This document shows, in pieces, positions 7,890-16,617 of a DNA stretch of 64,000 nucleotides. Position numbers and translations under genes: made by a program. Under the pieces are notes generated by a model, which saw only the letters and a program-made list of their open reading frames with translations, was not told the origin of the DNA and ran no database searches. The stretch is from DATJPD01 sp036394195 (lineage in GTDB: Bacteria > Pseudomonadota > Alphaproteobacteria > CACIAM-22H2): NCBI GenBank assembly GCA_036394195.1, contig DASWFO010000060.1:32355-96354 (forward strand), written 5' to 3'. Within the stretch, counting starts at the first letter, position 1; every line of letters begins with the position of its first letter.

Positions 7890-9299
7890 ATGTCCATCGT
7901 CTGCCGTTTCGCGCCCTCGCCCACCGGATTCCTCCATATCGGCGGCGCCCGCACCGCGCTGTTCAACTGGCTGTTCGCGCGTCACCACGGCGGTGAGTTC
8001 CGCCTGCGCATCGAGGACACCGACCGCGCGCGCTCGACGCCCGAGGCGGTGGAGGCGATCCTCGACGGCCTCAAATGGCTGGGGCTCGATTGGGACGGCG
8101 AGGTCGTCTACCAGTTCCAGCGCGCCGAGCGCCACGCCGAGGTCGCCCGCAAGCTGCTCGCCGAAGGCAAGGCATATCATTGCTATGCCACGCCGCAGGA
8201 GCTCGACGAGATGCGCGCCAAGGCCAAGGCCGAGGGGCGGTCGATGCGTTACGACGGGCGTTGGCGCGACCGCGATCCCAAGGAGGCGCCGCCCGGCATC
8301 AGGCCGGTGATCCGGCTCAAGGCCCAGCAGACCGGCCAGACCGTGATCAAGGACCTCGTCCAAGGCGACGTGGTGATCGGCAACGACCAGCTCGACGACA
8401 TGGTCCTGCTGCGCGCCGACGGCACGCCGGTCTACATGCTCTCGGTCGTGGTCGACGATCACGACATGGGGGTGACGCACGTCATCCGCGGCGACGATCA
8501 CCTCAACAACGCGGCGCGCCAGATGCAGCTGATCGAGGCGCTCGGCTGGCCGGTGCCGACCTACGCCCACATCCCGCTGATCCACGGCCCGGACGGCGCC
8601 AAGCTCTCCAAGCGTCACGGTGCCTTGGGCGTCGAGGCCTATCGCGAGATGGGCTATCTGCCCGAGGCGCTGCGCAACTATCTGCTCCGGCTCGGCTGGA
8701 GCCACGGCGACGAGGAGATCATCCCGACCCAGAAGGCGATCGAGTGGTTCGACCTCGACGCGGTCGGCCGGTCGGCCGCGCGCTTCGACTTCGCGAAACT
8801 CGCCAACCTCAACGGCCACTATATCCGCGAAACCGACGACGAGCGGCTGCTCGGCCTGGTCCTGCCGCGCATCGAGGCCATGCTCGGCGGCCCGGTGGAC
8901 GCCACGCGCCGCGAGCGGCTGCGCCGCGGCATGCCCGGCCTGAAGCAGCGCGCCAAGACCCTGGTCGAGCTCGCCGAGATCGGCGTGTTCTACGTCCGGC
9001 CGCGACCGCTGCCCCTCGCCGAGCCGGCCCGCAAGCTGCTCGGCCCGGAGGCGCGGGAACGCTTGGACCGCCTCATGAAGGTTCTGGACGGCCAGGCGGA
9101 CTGGCAGGCCGCTGCGATCGAAGCCGCGGTGCGCGCGGCGGCGACCGCGGCCGGCGCCAAGCTCGGCGATCTCGCCCAGCCGCTGCGGGCGGCGGTCACC
9201 GGACAGGCCGCCTCGCCGCCGATCTTCGAGGTCATGGAGGTGCTCGGCCGCGACGAGACGCTGGGCCGTCTCGGCGACGCGTTGGCCGCAGCGGGGTGA
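7890..9299 (+). CDS. gltX: Glutamate-tRNA ligase
   Basis: 469 residues from this ATG (MSIVCRFAPSPTG), which is the family length. An upstream in-frame start would add unrelated residues from the hairpin region. The class I signatures are FLHIGGARTALFN (HIGH motif) near residue 15 and KLSKRHG (KMSKS motif) near residue 240. It charges tRNA-Glu in the cytoplasm. In many alphaproteobacteria two GluRS copies exist and one charges tRNA-Gln with Glu; which type this is cannot be decided here. It precedes gltA. Confidence 0.96.
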   Translation: MSIVCRFAPSPTGFLHIGGARTALFNWLFARHHGGEFRLRIEDTDRARSTPEAVEAILDGLKWLGLDWDGEVVYQFQRAERHAEVARKLLAEGKAYHCYATPQELDEMRAKAKAEGRSMRYDGRWRDRDPKEAPPGIRPVIRLKAQQTGQTVIKDLVQGDVVIGNDQLDDMVLLRADGTPVYMLSVVVDDHDMGVTHVIRGDDHLNNAARQMQLIEALGWPVPTYAHIPLIHGPDGAKLSKRHGALGVEAYREMGYLPEALRNYLLRLGWSHGDEEIIPTQKAIEWFDLDAVGRSAARFDFAKLANLNGHYIRETDDERLLGLVLPRIEAMLGGPVDATRRERLRRGMPGLKQRAKTLVELAEIGVFYVRPRPLPLAEPARKLLGPEARERLDRLMKVLDGQADWQAAAIEAAVRAAATAAGAKLGDLAQPLRAAVTGQAASPPIFEVMEVLGRDETLGRLGDALAAAG

Positions 9300-9374
9300 G
9301 CGGGTTCAACAGAACCAAGGCCTTGGGCCGACGTTCACGCGGCCGGCGGGCTTAACTTTTCGCAATGCAGCGAA

Positions 9375-9403
9375 TTGCCTTAATGCTTGTAACACCCTAT
9401 GTT
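9375..9403 (+). promoter_or_regulatory. Candidate promoter of gltA
   Basis: TTGCCT (9375-9380) and TATGTT (9398-9403) are separated by 17 bases and lie about 45 bases before the gltA start, in a locally AT-richer stretch of the 150-base gltX-gltA gap. This fits a vegetative sigma factor promoter. No operator-like symmetry was seen. Confidence 0.4.
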
Positions 9404-9447
9404 TCGGCCATCTCCCCTCTCCCGCCCGGCCAGCAAGGATGAACCCC

Positions 9448-10764
9448 ATGGCGCAGAGCAAACCTCTTCCGAATGAATCGGTCACGCTGATCGACACGCC
9501 GTCCGGCAAGAAATTCGACTTCCCGCTCATCCCGGGCACGGTCGGGCCGAAGGTGATCGACGTCCGCAAGCTTTACGGCACCACCGGCTATTTCACCTAC
9601 GACCCCGGCTACACCTCGACCGGCAGCTGCCAGTCGAAGATCACCTATATCGACGGCGAAGCCGGCGTGCTCATGCACCGCGGCTACACCATCGAGGAGC
9701 TCGCCGAGCACAGCGACTTCATGGAGGTCTGCTACCTGCTGCTCAAGGGCGAGCTGCCCAACGCCGCCGAGAAGAAGAAATTCACCCGCGACATCACCCT
9801 GCACACGATGGTGCACGAGCAGATTCCGCGCTTCCTCTCGGGGTTCCGGCGCGACGCGCACCCGATGGCGGTGATGTGCGGCGTGGTCGGCGCGCTCTCG
9901 GCCTTCTATCACGACAGCACCGACATCAACGACGCGCATCAGCGCATGGTCGCGTCCTATCGCCTGATCGCCAAGATGCCGACCATCGCGGGCATGGCCT
10001 ACAAATATTCGATCGGTCAGCCGTTCATCTATCCGCGCAACGACCTCGAATACGCGGCGAACTTCCTGAACATGATGTTCGCGGTCCCCTGCGAGCCGTA
10101 CAAGGTGAATCCGGTGCTCGCCAAGGCGATGGACCGCATCCTGATCCTGCACGCCGACCACGAACAGAACGCCTCGACGTCGACCGTGCGCATGGCCGGA
10201 TCGTCGGGCGCCAACCCGTTCGCCTGCATCGCCGCCGGCATCGCCTCGCTGTGGGGGCCCGCGCATGGCGGCGCCAATGAGGCCGTGCTGAAGATGCTGA
10301 ACCAGATCGGCCGCAAGGAGAACATCAAGGAGTTCCTGCAGCGCGCCAAGGATCCGAACGACAATTTCCGTCTGATGGGATTCGGCCACCGCGTCTACAA
10401 GAACTACGATCCGCGCGCGGCGGTGCTGCGCAAGAGCTGCCACGAGGTGCTGGACGAGCTCGGCATCCGCGACGAGCCGCTGCTCGATCTCGCCATGGAG
10501 CTGGAGAAGATCGCGCTCCACGACGACTACTTCGTCTCTCGGAAGCTGTTCCCGAACGTCGACTTTTATTCGGGCATCATCCTCAAGGCGATGAACATCC
10601 CGGTGTCGATGTTCACCGTGCTCTTTGCGGTGGCTCGGACGGTCGGCTGGGTCGCGCAGTGGAACGAGATGATCGAGGATCCGGAGCAGAAGATCGGGCG
10701 GCCGCGCCAGCTCTACACCGGCTATCCGAAACGTCCGTACGTGCCGCTGGACAAGCGTGGCTGA
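9448..10764 (+). CDS. gltA: Citrate synthase
   Basis: 438 residues from ATG 9448 (MAQSKPLPNES). This start is preferred over ATG 9439 because AAGGA lies nine bases upstream of it but abuts the earlier one. It is a type II (gram-negative, hexameric) citrate synthase condensing oxaloacetate with acetyl-CoA. Active-site motifs are GPAHGGANEAVL with the catalytic histidine, GFGHRVYKNYDPRA with the second histidine, and VDFYSGIIL with the aspartate. It ends the + strand housekeeping block. In many alphaproteobacteria lpxB is the next, convergent gene, but here it lies 26.7 kb away. Confidence 0.96.
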   Translation: MAQSKPLPNESVTLIDTPSGKKFDFPLIPGTVGPKVIDVRKLYGTTGYFTYDPGYTSTGSCQSKITYIDGEAGVLMHRGYTIEELAEHSDFMEVCYLLLKGELPNAAEKKKFTRDITLHTMVHEQIPRFLSGFRRDAHPMAVMCGVVGALSAFYHDSTDINDAHQRMVASYRLIAKMPTIAGMAYKYSIGQPFIYPRNDLEYAANFLNMMFAVPCEPYKVNPVLAKAMDRILILHADHEQNASTSTVRMAGSSGANPFACIAAGIASLWGPAHGGANEAVLKMLNQIGRKENIKEFLQRAKDPNDNFRLMGFGHRVYKNYDPRAAVLRKSCHEVLDELGIRDEPLLDLAMELEKIALHDDYFVSRKLFPNVDFYSGIILKAMNIPVSMFTVLFAVARTVGWVAQWNEMIEDPEQKIGRPRQLYTGYPKRPYVPLDKRG

Positions 10765-10969
10765 GGGAAAGCCCAAACCGACCGGCTCGACCGCGGGGGC
10801 GACCCCGCCCCCGCCGACCGCGCCCGATCTCGCGCCGGCGCGCCGGCGCGTCCTCGCGGCGCCGGCGAACGACAACAGGCTCAGCCCGCTCCACCGCCTG
10901 CTGCGCGCCGCGGCGTTCGTCGCCATCGGCGCGGCCCTCGCCTGGGTGATGCACTACGTGCTGGGGTAA
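10757..10969 (+). CDS. Small single-pass membrane protein, unknown
   Basis: 70 residues starting at a GTG that overlaps the last codons of gltA by eight bases, so translation is probably coupled. The N-terminal half is proline/alanine-rich and disordered-looking. A PANDNRLSPLHRLLRAA segment precedes one hydrophobic helix (FVAIGAALAWVMHYVL) at the C-terminus. The PANDN-type motif is frequent in tiny alphaproteobacterial proteins. Function unknown. Confidence 0.55.
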   Translation: MAEGKPKPTGSTAGATPPPPTAPDLAPARRRVLAAPANDNRLSPLHRLLRAAAFVAIGAALAWVMHYVLG

Positions 10970-10979
10970 GCGGCCCAGG

Positions 10980-11195
10980 CGGAATGCGGAATCCCTGACG
11001 AGGGTCCACGAAGTACGGACGGTAACGCCGGTATCCGAGCTGCTCATACAGGCGCACCAGATTCGGGCTGCAGCAGATGATATCAATCCGCGTGCCGCGG
11101 TCGCGCGATTGGCGGTAGCAATGCTGGACAAGGTGAAAGAGCGCCGCGGAACTGCGATAGGCGGGCAACACGAATAGCCGACCGCAGAAGGCAAA
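10980..11195 (-). pseudogene. Remnant of a GNAT / N-acyl amino acid synthase (FeeM-like) protein
   Basis: About 70 codons on the - strand read FCGRLFVLPAYRSSAALFHL... and then LVRLYEQLGYRRYRPYFVDP. This is the C-terminal acyl-CoA-dependent acyltransferase pattern found in FeeM-like and cyclic-nucleotide-linked GNAT proteins. A TAA stop (11198-11196) cuts the frame immediately upstream. After FRIP the sequence drifts into an unrelated arginine/proline-rich frame that runs into the end of the preceding small gene. There is no plausible start or full domain, so this is a decayed fragment at the left edge of the accessory zone. Confidence 0.6.
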
Positions 11196-11280
11196 TTACT
11201 CCTCGGGATATGCCGGAACCGATCCACGCTGTAGCTGTGCGCCACGAAGGGCGTCAGCTTGTCCGCGCCGTACACAGGAA

Positions 11281-11655
11281 ATCGGCGCGCGTACGACGCT
11301 GTCACCAGAAGAGCGCCAAGCGGTGCTGGAGGCGCGGGAGCGGCTCATCGCCGACATGCGCCACCCACCGACGGCGGGTGAACTGGCGACGTCAGTCGGC
11401 TTGAGCGAAAAGCGCCTGAACGCCGGCTTTCGCATCGAGTTCGGCGCGACCGTTTTCGAGGTGCTCCGGAACGAGAGATTGGAGCACGCGCGCGTCGCGA
11501 TCGAGACCGGGTACGTCACTTTGAAGCACGTCGCGTTCCGTGTCGGTTACAATTACGTCAACAACTTCATCCATGCTTTCACCACGCGGTACGGTTCCCC
11601 GCCGCGACGTTATGCGGAGCGCCACAAGCGAGAAACGCACGCCGGACGCGGTTGA
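11281..11655 (+). pseudogene. C-terminal DNA-binding half of an AraC-family regulator
   Basis: The frame encodes the typical AraC linker and two helix-turn-helix units: LSPEERQAVLEARERLIADM, PTAGELATSVGLSEKRLNAGF, and later HVAFRVGYNYVNNFIHAF followed by GSPPRRYAERHK. The frame stays open upstream but shows no effector domain and no good start; the first usable codon is GTG 11323. The N-terminal sensing half therefore appears to be missing. It could still be expressed as a stand-alone DNA-binding domain. It faces the acyltransferase remnant, and both may derive from one lost locus. Confidence 0.65.
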
Positions 11656-11865
11656 GCCGCGTTTAGTCTCGGTCCGCTGGTCGTCATCTCTGGGACGTCT
11701 TCGGTCCGGAAGCCTGTGTCGCCGCAGATGTGCCGATAAGCGGCATCGGACCTTGGCTGTCGGCTGTCAGCCCGCAGCTTAAGAGAAAAACTCTCGCAAA
11801 AGAGCTGCAAAACGGTCCGAAAGCCAACCATCCGGTAATTTCTCACCTGTATGATGATCGGCTCA

Positions 11866-12048
11866 ATGCCGACGTATCGCTGCTTTCTGTTGGACAAAGA
11901 CGGCAAGTTATCCGACGTCAGTTTTTCGGATCACGAAACCGACGATGACGCCGTGAGTTGGGCCGAGCGCCGGCTGCGGACCTATTCCGACTGCAGTCAC
12001 GCCGAGCTGTGGGTTGACGATCGAATAGTCCGGATGATCTCGCGCTAG
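11866..12048 (+). CDS. Small protein, paralogue of the 12710 gene
   Basis: 60 residues from ATG 11866 (MPTYRCFLLDKDGKLSDV); two in-frame upstream ATGs at 11851 and 11854 are possible. The pattern is an aromatic first strand, a DADAV/DDAVSWAE-type acidic helix, then AELWVDDRIV. The same layout is seen in the protein at 12710 (YRFFFW...DDADAVRLAE...AEIWTGDCLV). This is a widespread family of tiny alphaproteobacterial proteins with no assigned role. The ~200 bases before it hold nothing recognisable. Confidence 0.6.
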   Translation: MPTYRCFLLDKDGKLSDVSFSDHETDDDAVSWAERRLRTYSDCSHAELWVDDRIVRMISR

Positions 12049-12150
12049 CCGTCCTGTGGCGCTCGCGATCGTCTTGGTAAAAACACGCTAACCTTGCATC
12101 GTTCGCAGACCGGGAATGCGTTGACCGTCTGGTCAATTAAGCTGCGCGTA

Positions 12151-12360
12151 ATGAATGACCGGCAACATCGCGAAATGCTCCACGCACACGACTACTATCG
12201 AGCGGCGCAGTACCTGATCCGGAAATATGGGGCCGAGGCCGGCGATCGTGCCGCCATGCGCGCCGCCCGGCTGGCTGCGGACGGCTTTGCCGAGATTCAC
12301 GCCATGTGGCGCTTGTTAACCGTGACGGTGCGCGAAATCGAAGACCGGGGTCGGCGTTAG
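12151..12360 (+). CDS. Small helical protein, unknown
   Basis: 69 residues from ATG 12151 (MNDRQHREMLHAHDYYRAAQ). It is rich in alanine and charged residues and predicted all-helical, with DYYRAAQYLIRKYGAEA and a later WRLLTVTVREIE. It resembles the many tiny alphaproteobacterial proteins with a D-YRAA-x-L-I-x-x-HG pattern, but no function is known to me. It lies 102 bases after the preceding small gene on the same strand. Confidence 0.5.
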   Translation: MNDRQHREMLHAHDYYRAAQYLIRKYGAEAGDRAAMRAARLAADGFAEIHAMWRLLTVTVREIEDRGRR

Positions 12361-12709
12361 ATTTACCGGCCGTTCATCCGAATCGGAAAAGATGCGCCGG
12401 CTTCGAGCGGGCGCTAAGACGACCTTGGGTCCGTGAAGAAAGCGGGCCCTCGTCGTGAGTGTTCGCGGCGGGGGCTCTAATAAGAATACGCGATGAGGAC
12501 TCGAGATGGCCGCCGGTTCGGGCCAGTAAGCGCCGCCATTGGGATCGTTCCTGACAGCGCCTGACTTCCTCTAAATTCGGACAAAAGCCTTCGATGAGGC
12601 ATGTTTCGTGGCCGGTCCTGCGCGAAAAACCTTGATCCGGTTGTGGGCGGGTGGATTAGAATACACGGAGTAGTTGCGGCAGACGCCGTTCACCTGTGAG
12701 TGCGAAACG
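12361..12709. other. Gap without recognised gene
   Basis: About 350 bases between two small genes. I found no convincing reading frame, tRNA-like fold or strong hairpin. Base composition is somewhat less GC-rich than the flanking core genes, as expected for a decayed accessory stretch. It may hold the promoter of the gene at 12710. Confidence 0.4.
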
Positions 12710-12913
12710 ATGCGAGAGTATCGCTTCTTCTTTTGGACCGAAGCGGCCGCACGCATCGCGAAAGTAGAGGTCGCTGACTGTTCCGACGATGCCGACGCGG
12801 TGCGCTTGGCCGAACAGACACTCGGCGAAAATCCGCCATACCTTATCGCAGAAATCTGGACAGGAGACTGTCTCGTCGAGCGCCGACAACGCCCCGGTGG
12901 TGTCGGCGGTTGA
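12710..12913 (+). CDS. Small protein, paralogue of the 11866 gene
   Basis: 67 residues from ATG 12710 (MREYRFFFWTEAAARI). An earlier in-frame codon at 12674 would add a cysteine-containing 12-residue extension with no support. It shares the layout of the 11866 product: an aromatic first strand, an acidic DDADAVRLAEQ helix and an AEIWTGDCLVER strand at the end. Two copies within 1 kb suggest local duplication. Function unknown. Confidence 0.6.
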   Translation: MREYRFFFWTEAAARIAKVEVADCSDDADAVRLAEQTLGENPPYLIAEIWTGDCLVERRQRPGGVGG

Positions 12914-13033
12914 CGGGGCTGCCACCGCAAACTCCGGCCGTACTCCTGACGATCGCGCTCGCACCTCTACGTCCCAATGGCGGCAAGGACACCCGGGAAC
13001 AGGGACCGCCGTTTGTTCCCCCTCTGCCGTCGC

Positions 13034-13555
13034 CTAGCTCACAACCGCCGCGGCGACGAACTTCTGGACCGCATCCGCAAGCTGCCGGGCATAACTTCCC
13101 GTGAGCACCATCTCGTCCTTGGACGGCGCATGGGGCCGGGCGAAGTGGGTCGACATCATTCCAACGAAATGGCCGCCGCTCGTCACCAGCGGTGTCGATT
13201 GAACCGCCCGATAGCCGGCTTCCGCCGCCACGGCGCGAAAGGGAGCGAATTGCGGATCGAGCTCGACGTCCGGAATGACGACAGGCCGGCCCTCGCGCAA
13301 CGCACGGCCGCAGGCGCAGTCGTCATCCACCGACACGCGGCCGAAAACGTTCAGAAAGTTCTCTTTGAATCCCCGGTGGCACATGATGAGTAGCTGCCCA
13401 CCGCGATACAGCTGAATATTGCCATAATCCGCACTCAGCAGCGCGATTGTAGCATCGAGAACGAGTTGGAGCGCCGCATCGAGGCTCGTGCAGGCGGACA
13501 GCTGCCGGGTCAACTCGGCGGGATCAATCGACGATGGGGCGCGGTGCATTGGCAC
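13034..13555 (-). CDS. Stand-alone GAF-domain protein
   Basis: 173 residues forming one GAF domain: LQLVLDATIALLSADYGNIQLY, then the loop CACGRALREGRPVVIPDVELDP, then RAVQSTPLVTSGGHFVGMMSTH. GAF domains bind small ligands such as cyclic nucleotides or tetrapyrroles, or sense oxidants. The two cysteines in DDDCACGRAL are common in GAF proteins that accompany histidine kinases. No output domain is fused. The start may be GTG 13555 or ATG 13549. It is transcribed alone. It might act with the signalling genes at 22-35 kb, but nothing here proves it. Confidence 0.7.
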   Translation of the reverse strand: MPMHRAPSSIDPAELTRQLSACTSLDAALQLVLDATIALLSADYGNIQLYRGGQLLIMCHRGFKENFLNVFGRVSVDDDCACGRALREGRPVVIPDVELDPQFAPFRAVAAEAGYRAVQSTPLVTSGGHFVGMMSTHFARPHAPSKDEMVLTGSYARQLADAVQKFVAAAVVS

Positions 13556-13719
13556 TGGAATGGCGTCTCGGTTGAGGCTGGCTGTGACCGCGAGTTCGAC
13601 GTTGCCGCGGTCCAGGTCAATCTAAGCGCAACCGTCTACTTGATTCAATTGCCAGCGTTCAATGCGAATTCTGCATGGCGGACTTTCGCCGGTCCCGCCA
13701 TTTTCACGACGACGTTCAC

Positions 13720-14040
13720 TTAGGGCTCTCGGCGGCCGACGCCAGGCGCTCGGCGTGCCAATTGATGCTCACTATACGGGTCGACCATGGCTATCTGCGG
13801 CGCGACGTGATCGGCCAGCGTTTCATAAAGGCGAGCCGGGTCGCCACCGCAGCTCTGGGCCTTGGCGTGATACTGCTCCTCTGACGCCCTCGCATCGCGG
13901 TCACGCTGCGCGCGACACGCGTTGCTCGTCGAAGGTTGCCCGGGGGTTTGAACATTGAAGCTATCGACTGTCTGGGCGCTGCCTTGAGCGGTGCAGAGAA
14001 GGAGCAGCGGGCTGACGAGAAGCAGGGCGAGGTATCGCAT
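13720..14040 (-). CDS. Small exported protein, unknown
   Basis: 106 residues from ATG 14040 (MRYLALLLVSPLLLLCTAQGSAQ). A clear signal peptide ends at SAQ-TV. The mature protein is hydrophilic, with two cysteines (NACRAQRDRD and AQSCGGDPAR) that could form a disulfide, and a short helical region between. A longer frame upstream is rejected because it lacks a signal at its end. No family is recognised. The next gene upstream on the same strand is also exported. Confidence 0.5.
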   Translation of the reverse strand: MRYLALLLVSPLLLLCTAQGSAQTVDSFNVQTPGQPSTSNACRAQRDRDARASEEQYHAKAQSCGGDPARLYETLADHVAPQIAMVDPYSEHQLARRAPGVGRREP

Positions 14041-14118
14041 GGACGTGTCCCACGTTCGCGTCGAGCGTGCGACAGCTTGGCTCGTTGCCGGGAAAGACCG
14101 GGGCATGAGCGCGCCGGC

Positions 14119-15222
14119 CTAATGTATCAACGCCACCATCTGGTGGATCGACAGCCAGCCGGCCGTCTGCGCCCAGGGCGACGACAAGTGCGGATTCCCC
14201 TGGTGATAGAGGCCCGTCGCCTCGAATACATCGGCCCCGTTCTGGCCCTGGCCGCGCCGCACATAGCCGCGGACTGCCTTAATGAAATCGTGCTTCGCGC
14301 CGTTGAACGCGCCGCTCGAGACCGGCACTTCGATCTGCGAGCCGTCGGCGACCGAGTTGGCCACCTTCACCGTGCAGCAGTTCTCGTCCTTGAGCTCGTC
14401 GTCGCTAATGGTCGAGAGCTGGACGTAGCCCCATTTCTCGCCAGGGTGCGCTCGTGCCGCGAGAGCGGCTAAGTCGCCCTCGGTTGAAATGGTGTGCGAG
14501 CCGCCAGTCGACGATTGGCCGGGTCGCGGAACGGCTACGGCCGATTGCGTGACGCCGGAGGACGTGACGCCGGAGGAAGCGTCGCCCGGGTGCTCCTGGT
14601 TCCGGTGCTTCCGGATCGAGCATTCGACGCTGACGCCGCCGCCCTTGTGGGCATCGCGCGGGCATGGATCACTGCCGGCGCCGGGCTCGTTACCGGCCGA
14701 GCGGTCCGCGCCGCCATCGCCACTCGCTATCGGCCCGGCATTTCCGGGGCTCTTCTGCACGCGTTGGTCGACCTTCTGCACGCCCTCGTCGAACTCCTTG
14801 TGCAGTCCTTGGTCGACCTTCTGCACGGCTTGATCAAGCTTCTGCAGTCCCTGGTTCACGAGGTCAGCAAGTCCAGAGCCCTGGCTTGACTGGCTGGAGC
14901 CGGAAAGCGCCGGAGCGCCAACCGGCTCAGGCTTGCGCTGCAACGAAGCGAGGAGCTCTGGCGACGGCTGCCCATCGATTTGTAACTTGTGGTCCTGCTG
15001 GTAGCGCCGGATCGCTGCCGCCGTCTTAGCGCCATAACTGCCATCCACCGGCCCTGGGTCATAGCCCTGTTGGGCCAGTGCCGCCTGGATCGGACGGATG
15101 GGCGCGGCGGCTTGGCCACTCGCCGGCGGCCGCGAACCGGGGCCGCCGGCTTCCCCGCCGGAGGCCGCACAGCCGGCAAGGAGCGCACCCGCACCGATCA
15201 CCAGCACTCGCCAATAGCGCAT
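14119..15222 (-). CDS. Peptidoglycan-binding lipoprotein
   Basis: 367 residues from ATG 15222, which has AGGGAGGA just upstream. The signal has the lipobox LLAGC. Residues ~40-100 form a PG_binding_1 domain (IQAALAQQGYDPGPVDGSYG, then KTAAAIRRYQQDHKL). Residues ~120-160 are a heptad-like repeat of LDQAVQKVDQ and related units, probably coiled coil. A serine/glycine linker follows. The C-terminal ~110 residues (GEKWGYVQLSTISDDEL, ENCCTVKVAN, HDFIKAVRGY) form an unassigned globular domain. It likely sits in the envelope tethered to lipid and murein. Role unknown. Confidence 0.7.
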   Translation of the reverse strand: MRYWRVLVIGAGALLAGCAASGGEAGGPGSRPPASGQAAAPIRPIQAALAQQGYDPGPVDGSYGAKTAAAIRRYQQDHKLQIDGQPSPELLASLQRKPEPVGAPALSGSSQSSQGSGLADLVNQGLQKLDQAVQKVDQGLHKEFDEGVQKVDQRVQKSPGNAGPIASGDGGADRSAGNEPGAGSDPCPRDAHKGGGVSVECSIRKHRNQEHPGDASSGVTSSGVTQSAVAVPRPGQSSTGGSHTISTEGDLAALAARAHPGEKWGYVQLSTISDDELKDENCCTVKVANSVADGSQIEVPVSSGAFNGAKHDFIKAVRGYVRRGQGQNGADVFEATGLYHQGNPHLSSPWAQTAGWLSIHQMVALIH

Positions 15223-15312
15223 TTGGGTCCTCCCTGGTGTTTTCCGTCCTCGTTGTCGTCTTCGGATTGCCACGACGGTCGGCTAACCACCGTACAACTC
15301 GGCAGGTCCGAA

Positions 15313-16617
15313 TTATTTCTTTCCGCCCCCCTGGCTCCCTTGCGGAGACCGCATCGCCTGATCGGGCAAGCTGGGGCAGGCGATCGCGCTTGCCTTATCG
15401 CCGCGCCCCTGCATGCATGAGATCGTCGCCTGCCCCGATTGCGCGTCCATGTAGATGTAGTGGAGCTCCTCTCCCGGGACGTCAGGCCGCCGCACGATCG
15501 TCCACCACACCCATTTCCCGCGTGGCGCGGTGCGGTTGAAAAACGGATCGCGGCCGAGGCTCGCGTCCCCCGCGGCGGGCGAGCTCGGCGCCAGTTGCTG
15601 GGTTCCGATGTGGTAGTTCGCGCCGATCAGGATAAGCTGAACCTGCGTCACCCACCGGCTCGGGTCCGGATCTGGCCGGGAGCTCTGCGCCATCGGCATA
15701 GGCGGCCGGTTGAGACGACGGGTCGCTTCGTCTGGGTCAAGAATGTTGGCCGGCGCCGGAGAGGGCTTTGGGTCATCAACGTCTGACGTCGTAACGTTGA
15801 ATTGCCCTGGCTGATCGATGCGGCGGCGGCCGTTCATCCATGATTTCGGCGCCGCGATGTGCACGACGAGATCTTCCCATCCACTTGCCGGTGCACCCCT
15901 GGCCGCGCTTGGTCGGAAATAATGAAAGTCGGCTCCGCTGATCTGCAGCGTCTTGCTCGCGAGCGCGACCTCGACCTCGTAGAGCTTGAACGGGGGATTC
16001 TGGCGCGCCGCTTCGGCGTCGGCGCGACGACGAAGACTGGCGAAGTCGGTCGCAGTGCCGGGCGGGAGCTCCTCCGTCCGGCTCGCGGCCTCCTGGCGCT
16101 GGTTCGCCTCGGCAAGCCCGGAGAGCGCGTCGAAGCTGGTCGCGGCGCCGCTCTCCGCATCGATCATGATCGTGCCCGAGCCGCCGGCGAGCTCCCACGC
16201 GGTGCGCGGACCCTTCGCGGTCGGATAGGCCTTGATGGTGGCCTGCATCACGGGACCGACCCCCTGCTTGCGCGCGGCGGCCACGGCCTCCGTCAGGTCG
16301 AGGAAGCGGTCGGGGAGCGGCACGGCAGCCGGATCGGTGGGCATCGGGATGACGGTTGGCTTGCCATCCCCCACAGCCACCATGAGCCCCTCGCCGGTCG
16401 AGCGCGACCGGAACGTGAACATCGCGCCTCTTCCCGACCCGAGCGTCCCATCGGGCTGCGGCGCAGCGACAATCCCGATCAGCGCGGCGTCAGGCTTCCA
16501 GCGCTTGGCCTCCGCCCGCGCCGTCTCGGCGGCCGCCGCGACCGTCTCGGCAGCGACAGCGATGTCGGGGACAGCGATCAGCACGAGCAGGCCGATGAGT
16601 GCCGCGCGAACCGTCAT
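15313..16617 (-). CDS. Exported protein of unknown function
   Basis: 434 residues from ATG 16617 (MTVRAALIGLLVLIAVPDIAVA), chosen because it places a signal peptide at the N-terminus; a longer frame to 16776 has no such feature. The mature part begins with an alanine-rich helix. It continues with several beta-rich stretches (FTFRSRSTGEGLMVAVG, AWELAGGSGTIMIDAESG) that resemble tandem PepSY-like or YpeB-like repeats. It ends near KWVWWTIVRRPDVPGEEL and a glycine/lysine tail. Ninety bases separate it from the lipoprotein gene downstream on the same strand, so the two may be co-transcribed. Confidence 0.5.
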   Translation of the reverse strand: MTVRAALIGLLVLIAVPDIAVAAETVAAAAETARAEAKRWKPDAALIGIVAAPQPDGTLGSGRGAMFTFRSRSTGEGLMVAVGDGKPTVIPMPTDPAAVPLPDRFLDLTEAVAAARKQGVGPVMQATIKAYPTAKGPRTAWELAGGSGTIMIDAESGAATSFDALSGLAEANQRQEAASRTEELPPGTATDFASLRRRADAEAARQNPPFKLYEVEVALASKTLQISGADFHYFRPSAARGAPASGWEDLVVHIAAPKSWMNGRRRIDQPGQFNVTTSDVDDPKPSPAPANILDPDEATRRLNRPPMPMAQSSRPDPDPSRWVTQVQLILIGANYHIGTQQLAPSSPAAGDASLGRDPFFNRTAPRGKWVWWTIVRRPDVPGEELHYIYMDAQSGQATISCMQGRGDKASAIACPSLPDQAMRSPQGSQGGGKK

